This document shows positions 42,291 to 53,002 of a stretch of 64,000 nt of DNA, one piece after another. Below the pieces are notes generated by a model. That model was not told where the DNA came from, searched no databases, and saw only the letters and a program-made list of their open reading frames with translations. Numbering within the stretch: position 1 is the stretch's first letter; the number at the start of each line of letters is the position of its first letter. Made by a program: the position numbers and the translations under genes. Source of the DNA: Sediminibacterium magnilacihabitans (GTDB lineage: Bacteria; Bacteroidota; Bacteroidia; Chitinophagales; Chitinophagaceae); contig PVEQ01000001.1 in the NCBI GenBank assembly GCA_002973575.1, forward strand, positions 496,001 through 560,000, in the 5' to 3' direction.

Positions 42291-43850
42291 TTAATCCTGC
42301 ACATGATATGCAGAGCTGCCATGCTCAAACAAATCAAGACCGGGGCCTGTTTCCGCTTCAGGCTCTACACGTAATTTCCATGGATAGGGCAGCTTATTGA
42401 CGATCAGCATGAGTACGATGGCTACCAGGAATGTAGCGATGGTTATGACTGCACTTCCGATCAATTGTGCTTTGAATACATCCCATCCGCCACCATAGAA
42501 CAATCCTTTTACGGGAGCAGAATTATCGGCTCCTGTGGGTCCGGTTGCACCATATTTACCACAGGCAAACAAGCCCAGTGACAGAGTACCCCAGATGCCG
42601 GCAATGCCATGCACCGGAACGGCGCCAACAGGATCATCGATACGAAGCTGTTCTAGTAAAAGGGTTCCGTAGTAAACTACTGCACCTGCAATAAGACCGA
42701 TAAAAATGGCGCCGAGGGGCGACACCCAATAGCAGGGGCAGGTAATGGCAACAAGACCAGCGAGCAAACCATTGATGGTGAAAGGGAGGTCGTATTTGCC
42801 TTTGTTAGGGCCAAAGTACAGGGGTAGCAGCATGGCTGTTAATGAACCTGCGCAAGCCGCAAGTGTGGTATTGGTTGCAATACGACCGATACCATCGGCA
42901 TCCATACCAGATAAAGTACTACCGGGGTTAAAACCATACCAGCCGAACCAGAGAATGAATGCACCCACAGCAGCTAATGGAAGGCTGTGTGCAGGAGGCA
43001 GGCCTCCTTTTTCTTTGTCGTCTCTTTTAAAAATGCGACCGATACGCGGACCCAATACCAGTGCACCAGCCAATGAGATCACACCACCGATGGTATGCAC
43101 TACGGTTGAGCCTGCAAAATCGCGGAATCCCTGACCCAATGAGGGTAAGAAATTACCAGTGCTGCCCATCATTGCCAGCCAGCCATCGGGGCCCCATGCC
43201 CAGTGACCAATGATGGGATAGATGAAACCGGTTACACCAATGCTGTAGAGGATATCGCCCCTGAAGCTGGTGCGGCCGATCATCGCGCCTGAAGTAATGG
43301 TAGAAGTGGTATCGGCGAATGCAAACTGGAATATCCAGTGTGCGAGGATGGGTACGCCCGTGGTTTCATAAGTGGCCGGAACGCCCGACAGGAAGAACCA
43401 GTTCTTCCCTATAAAACCATTACCATGACTGAACATGAAAGCATAACCAATGGCCCAGAAGAGGATACCGCAAATAGCAGTATCGAAAATACATTCGAGT
43501 AACACATTGACGGTTTCTTTGGTTCTTGCAAAACCGGCTTCGAGCATTACGAAACCAGCCTGCATACCAAATACCAGGAATGCTGCCACCAGTGTCCACA
43601 CGGTGTTGATCGAATTCATGATAGATGTTTCGTGGGCCGAATATGTTTCCGCTGCTTTGGCAGGTGTTGCCAGTATGCCCGGTAAAACTTTCATAACGGC
43701 AAGCACGACCAATAAGCCGAGGATCTTTCCGGCGAAAAGGGTGATTCCAATTCTCCATCGATCGGCTTTTGAAAGTGTGAGTGTGGCGGGGGAAGCATTA
43801 GGTTTCCTTTTGCCCAGTTGCTTTAGCGTAGATAATGTGCTTGAAAACAT
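42291..43850 (-). CDS. Ammonium transporter, Amt family (copy 1)
   Basis: A roughly 519-residue (from ATG 43850) Amt/MEP/Rh channel for ammonium uptake. An additional N-terminal segment with a hydrophobic helix ends A-K-A-A-E, like a signal peptide. Eleven helices then carry the Amt features A-F-L-V-F-G-M-Q-A-G-F-V-M-L-E-A-G, the first pore His in V-V-H-T-I-G-G and the second in P-V-H-G-I-A-G. The G-M-Q-A-G-F-x-M-L-E-A-G form differs from copy 2 (F-Y-G-G-M-V), so the two are distinct Amt subtypes. It lies 63 bp after a porin gene. The open frame extends upstream to a TTG at 43883, but the ATG is preferred. Confidence 0.94.
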   Translation of the reverse strand: MFSSTLSTLKQLGKRKPNASPATLTLSKADRWRIGITLFAGKILGLLVVLAVMKVLPGILATPAKAAETYSAHETSIMNSINTVWTLVAAFLVFGMQAGFVMLEAGFARTKETVNVLLECIFDTAICGILFWAIGYAFMFSHGNGFIGKNWFFLSGVPATYETTGVPILAHWIFQFAFADTTSTITSGAMIGRTSFRGDILYSIGVTGFIYPIIGHWAWGPDGWLAMMGSTGNFLPSLGQGFRDFAGSTVVHTIGGVISLAGALVLGPRIGRIFKRDDKEKGGLPPAHSLPLAAVGAFILWFGWYGFNPGSTLSGMDADGIGRIATNTTLAACAGSLTAMLLPLYFGPNKGKYDLPFTINGLLAGLVAITCPCYWVSPLGAIFIGLIAGAVVYYGTLLLEQLRIDDPVGAVPVHGIAGIWGTLSLGLFACGKYGATGPTGADNSAPVKGLFYGGGWDVFKAQLIGSAVITIATFLVAIVLMLIVNKLPYPWKLRVEPEAETGPGLDLFEHGSSAYHVQD

Positions 43851-43913
43851 GGCGTAGGGGTTTGAAGATGATGAATATTGCAAATTCAGCAGGATAGGGT
43901 ATTATAAGTGCAG

Positions 43914-44978
43914 TTAGAATTTATAAACAGCAGCCAGGATAAAACTGGCATCGGTTTTGGTTGCGGCCCCGGAACCTTTAAAAAAGGTATTGTCCTTCGC
44001 ATTGTCGAGCCTGAATTCAGGAATGATGGTCAGGTTGTCTAAATGAATATTGCCCGAGAGGGTTGTTTGAAAAATGCTGGTACCCACGCCTGCAACCGAT
44101 TTTTTGTCGTCGAAATATTCGCCGCGTAATGTGAAGCCGAACTTGCTGGTGGGATCGTAATTAAAATAAAGTGCATTGCTGGACCAGCTTTTATTGGTAC
44201 CTGCTATTTTAACGGTCTTAACAGTACCATCGTAGTTGATGCCGAACTTTGAACTGACCACACCATTCAGTACCAGGTCGAATTGACTGAAGCCGTCGCC
44301 GCCCTGGAAATTGAGGAAGGCCTTGAGTTTGTCGTCCTTCGTACCTGTGCTGAACTGCGCCAGCGCTACTTGGGAAGGGGAAGTGGTAGTAGAATTGTCG
44401 GTAGGGTTTGCTACACCAATCATGATGGCGCTTTTTCCGCCAAGCGAGATATCGGCTTTAAGACCCGTATGGAAGAATGGCCCGTAAGAGAATCCATAGC
44501 TCATGCTATAGTTACGGTTAGCGTAAGCATCGAGCAATTCATAACCCACATGGGTAGCCCATTTACCGATGGTGAACTTGATAGCAGAAGAAGGTGCATA
44601 ACTGAGGTATGCCTGTTTGATGACTGCCAGTGTGAGGAAACCATTTTTGCCGGGTGACTGTCCGTCGTTGTACGAAAATTCTTCTGCTCTTCTGCCAAAC
44701 CCGAGGTCGGCAGTAGCAGCGATCTTGCCGAAAGAATGATCTGCCCTTACAGAAGCCATCCCCAGTTCGAAAGAGTTTTTTGAATTGGTAAAACTCGTGA
44801 GGCTGTTGGTGGGATTGGCTACCGAAGCAGGTGCATCATTAAAGTCGTACCGGTAATAGGCATCCACTGAATAGGTGAAAGTGGTTGCCGGGGCTGCTTT
44901 TTTGGTAGTGTCAGTTTGCGCATGCAGCGCAGCCATGCTTAAAAATCCGCATCCGAGTGTCGAAATTTTCTTTAACAT
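43914..44978 (-). CDS. Outer-membrane beta-barrel porin
   Basis: A 354-residue exported protein with a signal peptide (about 1-19) and alternating-hydrophobic strands ending in a terminal aromatic residue (A-V-Y-K-F). It resembles OmpL-like beta-barrel porin-2 family members (I-G-K-W-A-T-H-V-G-Y-E-L-L, G-P-F-F-H-T-G-L-K-A-D-I). Lying between two ammonium transporters in the same orientation, it probably admits ammonium or small nitrogen compounds through the outer membrane (inference). It is preceded by a long hairpin at 45004-45049. Confidence 0.85.
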   Translation of the reverse strand: MLKKISTLGCGFLSMAALHAQTDTTKKAAPATTFTYSVDAYYRYDFNDAPASVANPTNSLTSFTNSKNSFELGMASVRADHSFGKIAATADLGFGRRAEEFSYNDGQSPGKNGFLTLAVIKQAYLSYAPSSAIKFTIGKWATHVGYELLDAYANRNYSMSYGFSYGPFFHTGLKADISLGGKSAIMIGVANPTDNSTTTSPSQVALAQFSTGTKDDKLKAFLNFQGGDGFSQFDLVLNGVVSSKFGINYDGTVKTVKIAGTNKSWSSNALYFNYDPTSKFGFTLRGEYFDDKKSVAGVGTSIFQTTLSGNIHLDNLTIIPEFRLDNAKDNTFFKGSGAATKTDASFILAAVYKF

Positions 44979-45003
44979 TGTCTTGGTTTTATGATTAACA
45001 AAG

Positions 45004-45049
45004 GGTACAGCCGTTCAACTTGGTCAGAAGTTCAACATAAGGCTGTACC
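45004..45049 (-). repeat. Long composite hairpin in the amt-porin intergenic leader
   Basis: A 9-bp perfect outer stem (GGTACAGCC / GGCTGTACC, 45004-45012 with 45041-45049) encloses a second 8/9-bp stem (GTTCAACTT / AAGTTCAAC). On the plus strand it is followed by T6, but no plus-strand gene precedes it. On the minus strand it lies 26 bp before the porin ATG and could act on porin mRNA stability or start access. Confidence 0.7.
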
Positions 45050-45094
45050 TTTTTTATGGTACACCATTCAAAAGCAATCAGCAAAAGAAAATGC

Positions 45095-45130
45095 AGTTGT
45101 ACCACACCCGGTCAGAGATGTAGTACAACT
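45095..45130 (-). terminator. Hairpin just after the second Amt gene
   Basis: An 8-bp perfect stem (AGTTGTAC / GTACAACT, 45095-45102 with 45123-45130), 20-nt loop and a weak T-rich tail on the minus strand, 8 bp after the Amt stop. It may be a weak terminator or processing site. Confidence 0.4.
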
Positions 45131-45137
45131 TAGTATG

Positions 45138-46529
45138 TTAGAACTGTTCATCCAGCAGGGTTTCTTTGATGTTCCCATTTTCATGGACCAACAAAGTTCC
45201 TTGCAGGTATTTTTCATCGTGCTGGGTAGCGTCCAGTCCCAGTTGTTCTTCCACAGTGCTTACCCTCAACGGCAGGATGAAATTGATGAATTTGAAAAGA
45301 AGGAAGGAAACGGTGAAACTGTACGCAACCACGATCAACAGTGCTTTCACTTGTGTAAAAAAGAATGCAGCGTTTCCATAAAATAGACCATCATTACCGC
45401 CACTGTTTACGGTTTTGGTAGCGAAGACCCCGGTGAGGAGCATACCAACCATACCGCCCAGTCCATGACAGGGGAATACATCGAGGGTATCATCCAGACT
45501 TGATTTGCTTTTATAATAAACTGCAAGATTGGAAATCAGTGCAGCAACAAAGCCGATGAAAATACTTTGTGGGATGGCAACAAAGCCCGCAGCCGGTGTA
45601 ATGGCTACCAACCCTACTACTGCGCCGATACAGAATCCGAGTACAGAAGGCTTTTTGCCACGCACTACATCAAAGAACATCCAGGCCAGTCCGGCGGAAG
45701 CCGCTGCTGTATTGGTAGTGGCAAATGCAGATACGGCGAGTGCATTGGCTGCTCCTGCAGATCCGGCATTGAACCCGAACCATCCGAACCAAAGCAAACC
45801 GGTTCCGATGAGTACATAAGGGATATTGGCAGGAGGAATTTCTTTGTGTTCAATATGCACCTGGCGACGTTTCAATACGAGTGCACCGGCCAGCGCTGCA
45901 CATCCGGCAGAGATATGCACTACGGTACCACCTGCGAAATCCAGTGTGCCCATCTTAAAGAGGAACCCGTCAGGGTGCCATGTCCAGTGTGCGATCGGTG
46001 CATATACCAAGAGGCTGAACAGCACAATGAACAAAGTATAAGAAGTGAAACGGATACGCTCTGCTACCGCGCCTACTACCAATCCGGGTGTAATGATGGC
46101 GAACATCAATTGAAACAATGCAAACAAGGTGAGCGGAATAGTAGGTGTAAGGCTCCAGGGGGCACCTGATGCTACACCTTTGAAGAAAAGGTGTGTCATG
46201 GGATTACCGATGAAGCCGCCGATCGACTGGCCAAAACAAAGACTATAGCCAACCACTACCCAAATAATACTTACCACACCTGCAGCTACCACGCTCTTGA
46301 TCATGGTTGACAGCACGTTTTTCCTGTGTACCATACCACCGTAAAAGAATGCAAGGGCAGGTGTCATTAAGAATACCAGGGCCGTTGCCACGATGATCCA
46401 GGTAATGTCGGCCGCGTTGTATTTACCGGTACCATCGAACAGGTTAAACGATGGCACAAAGATGGCCCCCAAGGCTACCAGAGCCAATATTGCGAAGGGC
46501 GCGATTTGTTGTAAAGTAATTTTTTTCAT
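45138..46529 (-). CDS. Ammonium transporter, Amt family (copy 2)
   Basis: A 463-residue (from ATG 46529) Amt channel with a short N-terminal hydrophobic segment, then the classical A-F-F-Y-G-G-M-V-H-R-K-N-V-L motif (about 61-74), two pore His segments (V-V-H-I-S-A-G and P-C-H-G-L-G-G), and eleven helices. The open frame extends 33 bp upstream, but the start by ATG 46529 fits best. No P-II (GlnK) gene, the usual Amt partner, is next to either Amt gene. It is downstream of a terminator behind gltD, so it is expressed from its own promoter. Confidence 0.95.
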   Translation of the reverse strand: MKKITLQQIAPFAILALVALGAIFVPSFNLFDGTGKYNAADITWIIVATALVFLMTPALAFFYGGMVHRKNVLSTMIKSVVAAGVVSIIWVVVGYSLCFGQSIGGFIGNPMTHLFFKGVASGAPWSLTPTIPLTLFALFQLMFAIITPGLVVGAVAERIRFTSYTLFIVLFSLLVYAPIAHWTWHPDGFLFKMGTLDFAGGTVVHISAGCAALAGALVLKRRQVHIEHKEIPPANIPYVLIGTGLLWFGWFGFNAGSAGAANALAVSAFATTNTAAASAGLAWMFFDVVRGKKPSVLGFCIGAVVGLVAITPAAGFVAIPQSIFIGFVAALISNLAVYYKSKSSLDDTLDVFPCHGLGGMVGMLLTGVFATKTVNSGGNDGLFYGNAAFFFTQVKALLIVVAYSFTVSFLLFKFINFILPLRVSTVEEQLGLDATQHDEKYLQGTLLVHENGNIKETLLDEQF

Positions 46530-46716
46530 GGTTGAGATAAATGACATTAAGAAAAAAATCAATTAATGATTATAAAGCTAAAGTATGAAGTTTTTCTTAT
46601 TATTTTACATTAATTGCTAACATTTAATATTATTTAATGTATATGTCCGTTTAATTGAAAAATGTTTAAATTGGAAATGACGATTAAATTATTTGATGGG
46701 AGAGAAAATTAGAACA

Positions 46717-46749
46717 CAAAAAAGCCCGTTTGATTTCTCAAACAGGCTT
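46717..46749 (-). terminator. Terminator of the gltBD operon
   Basis: A 12-bp stem with one mismatch (46722-46733 with 46738-46749), TTTC loop, and T6 on the minus strand, 25 bp after the gltD stop. Confidence 0.88.
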
Positions 46750-46774
46750 AGCGAGGGTTAACTATACATATATA

Positions 46775-48247
46775 CTAAACACTAATAAGACAGCTTTCAT
46801 CCTTCTTTTCGAGCATAGAAAATCCCATAATGTATTCATCTACTTTACGGGCGCATTCCCGGCCTTCACTGATGGCCCATACCACGAGCGATTGACCGCG
46901 ACGCATATCTCCGGCGGTGAAAATCTTGGGAATATTGGTCTGGAAGGCTTTTTCACTGGCTTTTACATTGCCTCTTTCATCCAACTCTACACCCAGTTCC
47001 TCTACCAGGCCCTCATGCTGCGGGTGCACAAAGCCCATGGCCAGAAGGGCAAGCTCACAGGGTATCTCCCTTTCGCTTCCGGCTACTTCCACGAATTTAG
47101 CCGGGCGGCCATCTTCCGAAAACTTCCATTCCAGGTCTACGATCTGCAATGATTTCAACTGGTCCTTTTCATCGCCGATAAAGGCTTTGGTAGCAATGGC
47201 CCACTGGCGGTTAGCGCCTTCCTCATGCGAAGAAGAGGTTTTCAGCGTCATAGGATAAGTAGGCCATGGCATGAAAGCGGTTCTGGATTCGGGCGGCTTG
47301 GGCAGCAATTCGAACTGGGTTACAGAAACGGCCCCATGCCTGTTGGAAGTGCCCACACAGTCACTGCCGGTATCGCCACCGCCAATGACTACCACATGCT
47401 TCTTACCTGCCAGTATATCGTCGCCTTCAACAGGTAACTTGCTTATTCTTTTATTCTGTTGTTTCAGGAATTCCATGGCGAAGTGTACACCTTTCAGTTC
47501 CCTGCCTGGGATAGGAAGGTTCCTGGGAATGGTAGACCCGCCTGCCAGTACAATGGCATGGTATTCCCTCAGCAGGTCGTTGATGCTGATGTTCACACCC
47601 ACATTAGCATTGCATTTGAACACCACACCTTCTTCTTCCATGAGTTTAACCCTTCTTTCCACTACCCATTTTTCGAGTTTGAAATCCGGTATACCATAAC
47701 GCAGCAGTCCGCCTGGCGCATCATCCCTTTCAAAAACGGTCACGGAATGTCCTGCATAGTTCAGTTGCGCTGCAGCAGCCAGTCCGGCGGGGCCAGAACC
47801 AACTACCGCTACTTTCTTGCCTGTTCTCAGGTTGGGTTTGCGTGATTTTACAAAACCTTTATCAAAAGCAATTTCAATGATATGTTTTTCAATCTCCTCG
47901 ATGGTAACAGGTGGTTGGTTGATGCCCAGCACACAAGCGCTTTCGCAGGGAGCCGGACAAATACGTCCTGTGAATTCGGGGAAGTTGTTGGTAGAGATCA
48001 GTATCTCATAAGCTTCTTCCCAGTTCTTCCTGTAAACAGCGTCGTTGAATTCAGGTATGATATTACCCAGCGGACATCCGCTGTGGCAAAAAGGAACGCC
48101 GCAGTTCATACATCTTGCTGCCTGTTGGTTCAGTTTCTGTTCGGGCAGGCGGTCAACAAACTCGTTATAATCGCCCAGCCTTTCACGCACGTTACGCTTG
48201 GTTGGCAGTTCTCTTGTAAATTCCAAAAATCCGGTTGGTTTACCCAT
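46775..48247 (-). CDS. gltD: Glutamate synthase small subunit
   Basis: The 490-residue beta subunit passes electrons from NADPH to the large subunit for glutamate synthesis. The N-terminal two [4Fe-4S]-binding cysteine clusters (C-M-N-C-G-V-P-F-C-H-S-G-C-P and C-P-A-P-C-E-S-A-C) precede two Rossmann-like domains for FAD (V-V-G-S-G-P-A-G-L-A-A-A) and NADPH (V-I-G-G-G-D-T-G-S-D-C). It follows gltB after 51 bp and ends at a terminator. Confidence 0.97.
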   Translation of the reverse strand: MGKPTGFLEFTRELPTKRNVRERLGDYNEFVDRLPEQKLNQQAARCMNCGVPFCHSGCPLGNIIPEFNDAVYRKNWEEAYEILISTNNFPEFTGRICPAPCESACVLGINQPPVTIEEIEKHIIEIAFDKGFVKSRKPNLRTGKKVAVVGSGPAGLAAAAQLNYAGHSVTVFERDDAPGGLLRYGIPDFKLEKWVVERRVKLMEEEGVVFKCNANVGVNISINDLLREYHAIVLAGGSTIPRNLPIPGRELKGVHFAMEFLKQQNKRISKLPVEGDDILAGKKHVVVIGGGDTGSDCVGTSNRHGAVSVTQFELLPKPPESRTAFMPWPTYPMTLKTSSSHEEGANRQWAIATKAFIGDEKDQLKSLQIVDLEWKFSEDGRPAKFVEVAGSEREIPCELALLAMGFVHPQHEGLVEELGVELDERGNVKASEKAFQTNIPKIFTAGDMRRGQSLVVWAISEGRECARKVDEYIMGFSMLEKKDESCLISV

Positions 48248-48298
48248 ACATTCTATTTTGCGTTCGCTACAACCCTTACGGGTATTGCGACAAGGTTC

Positions 48299-51200
48299 TT
48301 AAAGTTGTTGTGTGGCTGTTTCCTGTTTCAGTTGCAGCGCTTTCTTGTAATCTCTGGGGAATACCTTGATGAAATTCTTCAACTGGTTTTCAAAATCATC
48401 CAGGATGAATCGCGCCACGGTACTGCCCGTATGCGCATAATGCCTGGTGATCATGTCGTTGAGGAAGCCGATATCGTTGATGCTTACCGGATCGAGGTCT
48501 ACCATCTCCTTGTTGCAGAGCTCGGCAAAATTGCCCTGTACATCGTACACGTAAGCAATACCGCCACTCATGCCCGCTGCAAAATTGCGGCCTGTATTAC
48601 CCAGGATAACAGCATGTCCGCCCGTCATGTATTCACAACCGTGGTCACCCACACCTTCCACCACCACATTGGCGCCGGAATTCCTTACGGCAAAGCGTTC
48701 TCCCGCTTTTCCACGGATAAAAGCTTCACCCGATGTAGCGCCGTAGAAGGCAACATTACCAATGATGATGTTTTCTTCCGGTACGAATGAAGCGCTCTTA
48801 TGCGGATACACCACCAGTCTCGCTCCACTCAGGCCTTTACCGAAATAGTCGTTCGCATCGCCTTCCAACTCGAGGGTTACCCCTTTGGTATTGAAGGCGC
48901 CGAAACTTTGTCCGGCTGTACCGGTGAAGTTGAAATGGATAGTATCATCAGGTAAACCTTCTGCCTTGTATTTTTTGGTGATCTCGTTCGAAAGAATGGT
49001 ACCGGCCGTACGGTCTGTATTCTTAATAGGGAAAGAAGCTACCACTGTTTGTCCGTTGTCTATGGCTGGCTTGGCCGCTTTGAGCAGTTTCCAGTCGAGC
49101 ACTTCGGTTAAACCATGATCCTGTGCTTCCTGCTGATACAATCCGGTGTACAAAGAAGTAGGTTCTTTGTACAGAACAGGAGAAAGATCCAGCTTGCTGT
49201 ATTTCCAGTGTTTGATATCATCCCTTACTTCCAGGTCATCTACCTGGCCGATCATTTCATTCACAGTTCTGTAACCCAGTTCAGCCATAAGCTCCCTCAA
49301 TTCCTGTGTGATGAATTTGAAGAAGTTTACCACATGATCGGGATCGCCGGTGAAACGCTTACGCAGTTCGGCGTCTTGTGTGGCTACGCCAACAGGACAA
49401 GTATTCATGTGACACTTGCGCATCATGATACATCCTTCCACGACCAGCGCCGCAGTGGCCACACCCCATTCTTCAGCGCCCAGCAAAGCAGCGATGGCAA
49501 TATCGCGGCCGGTTTTCATTTGTCCGTCTGCCTGCACTACGATCCTGCTGCGCAATTTATTTTTCACCAATGTCTGGTGTGTTTCGGCCAGTCCTAATTC
49601 CCAGGGCAGTCCCGCATGTTTGATAGAACTGATGGGAGAGGCGCCGGTACCGCCGTCGAAACCGGAGATCAATACCACATCGGCCTTTGCTTTGGCTACG
49701 CCTGCGGCAATGGTACCAACGCCGGCTTTGGATACCAGCTTCACATTGATGCGCGCTGCACGGTTGGAATTTTTCAGGTCGAAGATTAACTGCGCCAGGT
49801 CTTCAATAGAATAAATATCGTGGTGCGGCGGGGGAGAGATCAATCCCACACCCGGCGTTGCGTGTCTTGTTCTGCCGATCCAGTCGTCAACTTTATGACC
49901 GGGTAACTGTCCGCCTTCACCCGGCTTTGCACCCTGCGCCATTTTGATCTGCAATTCATCTGCCTCGGTAAGATAGTAACTGGTTACGCCAAACCTGGCC
50001 GATGCTACCTGCTTAATCGCAGAACGCATAGAGTCGCCGTTGGCCAATTGCTGGTAACGGATATCATCTTCTCCACCCTCACCGGTATTGCTTTTGCCGC
50101 CTAAACGGTTCATGGCAATGGCCAGTGTGGTATGTGCTTCCCAGGAGATAGAACCGAAGGACATAGCACCCGTAGCAAAACGTTTATAAATGTTTTCTGC
50201 CGGTTCTACTTCTTCAATTGAAATAGAAGGACGGTTACGCTTGAAACGGAACTGGCTGCGCAACGTGCAGGCTTTCTCGCCCTGGTCGTTCACCAGCTTG
50301 GAATATTTTTTGAACGTATTGTAATCGTTCATCTTGGTTGCATACTGCAAGAGGTGTATCGTCTGCGGATTGAACAGGTGAAACTCTCCCTTGCGTTTCC
50401 ACTGGTACACACCGCCAACAGACAACCGGTTTACGGCGCTGTCGGTCTTGCTGAAAGCGAACTGGTGCTTGGCCAGTGTTTCTTTGGCAATCTCATCGAG
50501 TCCCATGCCTTCAATGCGTGAAGTGGCGCCGCTGAAATAAGTATCCACCACTTTTTTATTAAGGCCGATGATCTCGAATATCTGTGCACCCTGATAAGAT
50601 TGCAGTGTTGAGATACCCATTTTAGAAAACACTTTCAGCAATCCTTCATTCACTGCTTTGATGTAATTCTTTTTGAGGTGCTCTACATCCAGTTCCGTAT
50701 CTAACTGGCCATTCAATTTCATATCGCGGATAGAAGAAAGCGCGAGATAAGGATTGATGGCTGTAGCGCCGAACCCGATGAGACAAGCGAAATGGTGCAC
50801 TTCCCATACATCGCCCGCTTCTACTATAATACCAACCTGTGTGCGGTAACCTTTTCTGATGAGGTGGTGATGCACAGCAGCGGTAGCCAGTAAGGAAGGA
50901 ATAGGTGCGTGGTCAGAATCGATGGCCCTGTCGGTAAGGATGATCACTTCAAAACCATCTTCCACTGCATCCACTGCATAACGGCAGAGGCGGTCAAGTC
51001 CCGCTTTCAGCGATCCCGGTTTGCCATCGGCCCTGAAATAAGTTTGCAGGGTCTTTGCCTGGAAGATACCCGTATCGATACTCCTGATCTTTTCAAGTTC
51101 GTGGTTGCTGAGTACGGGTTGTTTGAGTGCCACACTGTGACAAGCCAATGGATCTTCGTTCAACAGGCTTCCGGTACTTCCTGCGAAAGTAGCCAGCGAC

Positions 51201-52825
51201 ATTACCATCTTTTCACGGATGGGGTCGATGGGTGGGTTGGTTACCTGAGCAAACAATTGTTTGAAATAGCTGCTCAGGTGTTGCGGCTGATCGCTCAGCA
51301 CTGCCAGCGGTGTATCGGTTCCCATTGAACCAATGGGTTCTTTACCATCGATGCACATAGGTGCAATGATGGTATCCAGGTCTTCGGTAGAATAACCGAA
51401 TGCTTTATGGTATTTGAAGATCTGGTCGTGCTCGAGGTGCGTGAACATCACCCTTGGCTCGGGCAGTTCTTCCAAACGTATTTTGTATTTGTTGAGCCAT
51501 TCTGCATAAGGCTTTTGCGAGCAGATGGTCTGTTTCAATTCTTCATCGCTGATGATACGGCCCTGTTCCATGTCTACCACGAACATGCGGCCGGGCTGCA
51601 GGCGTCCTTTTTCTATGATGATGGAAGGGTCTACCGGCAACACGCCTGTTTCGGAAGCCATGATCACCCTGTCGTCCGATGTAACGCAATAACGTGAAGG
51701 ACGCAAGCCGTTCCTGTCGAGTGTGGCGCCGATGGTCTTGCCATCGGTGAATGAAATGGAAGCAGGTCCATCCCAGGGTTCCATCATACAGGCATGGTAT
51801 TCATAGAATGCTTTTTTTACCGGGTCCATCTGGTCGTTGCCATCCCATGCTTCGGGGATGAGCATCATCATTACATGCGGTAATGAGCGGCCGGTGAGGG
51901 TGAGCAATTCGATCATGTTGTCGAGACAGGCTGAATCCGATTGTTCGCCCGTTACGATGGGCAATAACATATCCATTTCTTCCTGCGAAAAATAAGGACT
52001 GGTGAATCCTTTCTCACTTGCACGAAGCCAGTTGAGGTTGCCCTGCAATGTATTGATCTCACCGTTGTGCGCGATATAACGGAAGGGCTGCGCCAGTTTC
52101 CAGGAAGGGAAAGTATTGGTGGCAAAACGGGAGTGAACCAATCCAAAAGCAGATACCACACGTTTATCGCTCAGGTCGGGGAAATAACCGCGCACCTGTG
52201 TGCTGGTGAGCTGTCCTTTATAAACGATCGTTTTATGAGAAAGCGATGCCAGGTAGAAACCGATTTCATCCTTTCTAACCGTATTGAAAATGGTATGGCT
52301 TGCATAATTACGCAGCACAAACAGTTTGCGTTCAAAATCATCGGGATTGATGATGTTGTGCGGACAAGCAATGAATACTTGTTCCATTACCGGTTCAACG
52401 GAAAGGGCAGAGCTGCCGATGTCTTTCTGGTTTACCGGAACCTTTCGGTAGGTAAGGATTTCGAGTCCGAGTTTCTCTGCTGCGCGATTGAAAATATCGC
52501 GGCACTCTTCACGAAGCTGCAGGTCTTGCGGAAAGAAAATAACGCCCACGCCGTACTTGCCAAAAGCAGGCAGGTGTACGCCCAGTTTTAAGCATTCATC
52601 GAAAAAGAATTCATGCGGAACCTGGATCATGATACCAGCGCCGTCGCCCGTATTGCTCTCGCAACCACAGGCGCCACGGTGCTCCATGTTTTCCAGTACG
52701 GTTAAAGCATCTGAAATGTGCTGGTGGGATTTGCGGCCTTTAATGTTCGCTACAAAACCAATACCACAGGCATCGTGCTCAAAGGTAGGGCTATAAAGTC
52801 CCTGGCTGTTTGCTGAAACAAGCAT
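48299..52825 (-). CDS. gltB: Glutamate synthase large subunit
   Basis: The 1508-residue alpha subunit of NADPH-GOGAT converts glutamine and 2-oxoglutarate to two glutamates. It has the class II glutamine amidotransferase domain, whose Cys20 (H-D-A-C-G-I-G-F, counted from ATG 52825) becomes the N-terminal nucleophile after propeptide removal; a central domain; the FMN barrel with the [3Fe-4S] cysteines [15 protein letters not shown]; and the C-terminal G-x-x-G-x-x-G beta-helix. The frame also has a TTG two codons upstream. It is the first gene of the gltBD pair, and its leader contains an A/T-rich stretch and a small palindrome at 52864-52876. Confidence 0.97.
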   Translation of the reverse strand: MLVSANSQGLYSPTFEHDACGIGFVANIKGRKSHQHISDALTVLENMEHRGACGCESNTGDGAGIMIQVPHEFFFDECLKLGVHLPAFGKYGVGVIFFPQDLQLREECRDIFNRAAEKLGLEILTYRKVPVNQKDIGSSALSVEPVMEQVFIACPHNIINPDDFERKLFVLRNYASHTIFNTVRKDEIGFYLASLSHKTIVYKGQLTSTQVRGYFPDLSDKRVVSAFGLVHSRFATNTFPSWKLAQPFRYIAHNGEINTLQGNLNWLRASEKGFTSPYFSQEEMDMLLPIVTGEQSDSACLDNMIELLTLTGRSLPHVMMMLIPEAWDGNDQMDPVKKAFYEYHACMMEPWDGPASISFTDGKTIGATLDRNGLRPSRYCVTSDDRVIMASETGVLPVDPSIIIEKGRLQPGRMFVVDMEQGRIISDEELKQTICSQKPYAEWLNKYKIRLEELPEPRVMFTHLEHDQIFKYHKAFGYSTEDLDTIIAPMCIDGKEPIGSMGTDTPLAVLSDQPQHLSSYFKQLFAQVTNPPIDPIREKMVMSLATFAGSTGSLLNEDPLACHSVALKQPVLSNHELEKIRSIDTGIFQAKTLQTYFRADGKPGSLKAGLDRLCRYAVDAVEDGFEVIILTDRAIDSDHAPIPSLLATAAVHHHLIRKGYRTQVGIIVEAGDVWEVHHFACLIGFGATAINPYLALSSIRDMKLNGQLDTELDVEHLKKNYIKAVNEGLLKVFSKMGISTLQSYQGAQIFEIIGLNKKVVDTYFSGATSRIEGMGLDEIAKETLAKHQFAFSKTDSAVNRLSVGGVYQWKRKGEFHLFNPQTIHLLQYATKMNDYNTFKKYSKLVNDQGEKACTLRSQFRFKRNRPSISIEEVEPAENIYKRFATGAMSFGSISWEAHTTLAIAMNRLGGKSNTGEGGEDDIRYQQLANGDSMRSAIKQVASARFGVTSYYLTEADELQIKMAQGAKPGEGGQLPGHKVDDWIGRTRHATPGVGLISPPPHHDIYSIEDLAQLIFDLKNSNRAARINVKLVSKAGVGTIAAGVAKAKADVVLISGFDGGTGASPISSIKHAGLPWELGLAETHQTLVKNKLRSRIVVQADGQMKTGRDIAIAALLGAEEWGVATAALVVEGCIMMRKCHMNTCPVGVATQDAELRKRFTGDPDHVVNFFKFITQELRELMAELGYRTVNEMIGQVDDLEVRDDIKHWKYSKLDLSPVLYKEPTSLYTGLYQQEAQDHGLTEVLDWKLLKAAKPAIDNGQTVVASFPIKNTDRTAGTILSNEITKKYKAEGLPDDTIHFNFTGTAGQSFGAFNTKGVTLELEGDANDYFGKGLSGARLVVYPHKSASFVPEENIIIGNVAFYGATSGEAFIRGKAGERFAVRNSGANVVVEGVGDHGCEYMTGGHAVILGNTGRNFAAGMSGGIAYVYDVQGNFAELCNKEMVDLDPVSINDIGFLNDMITRHYAHTGSTVARFILDDFENQLKNFIKVFPRDYKKALQLKQETATQQL

Positions 52826-53002
52826 GTACAATCGAATTAAGGATCAGGAATAATATGGCAAGCAACCGAATCGGTTGGTAAATTACAAAAGAATTGCTAA
52901 ATATTATCCAGCATTTCTAATAAATTTTGAAAGAAGTGTATAATATTCAATAAAATTTACAATCTGTTGAATAATTTCTATTCAAAAAACTAACAACCGT
53001 TC

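Noticed and set aside
45567..46169. 200-codon plus-strand frame opposite the second Amt gene
   Set aside because: Cys/Arg-rich antisense shadow of a definite ammonium transporter.
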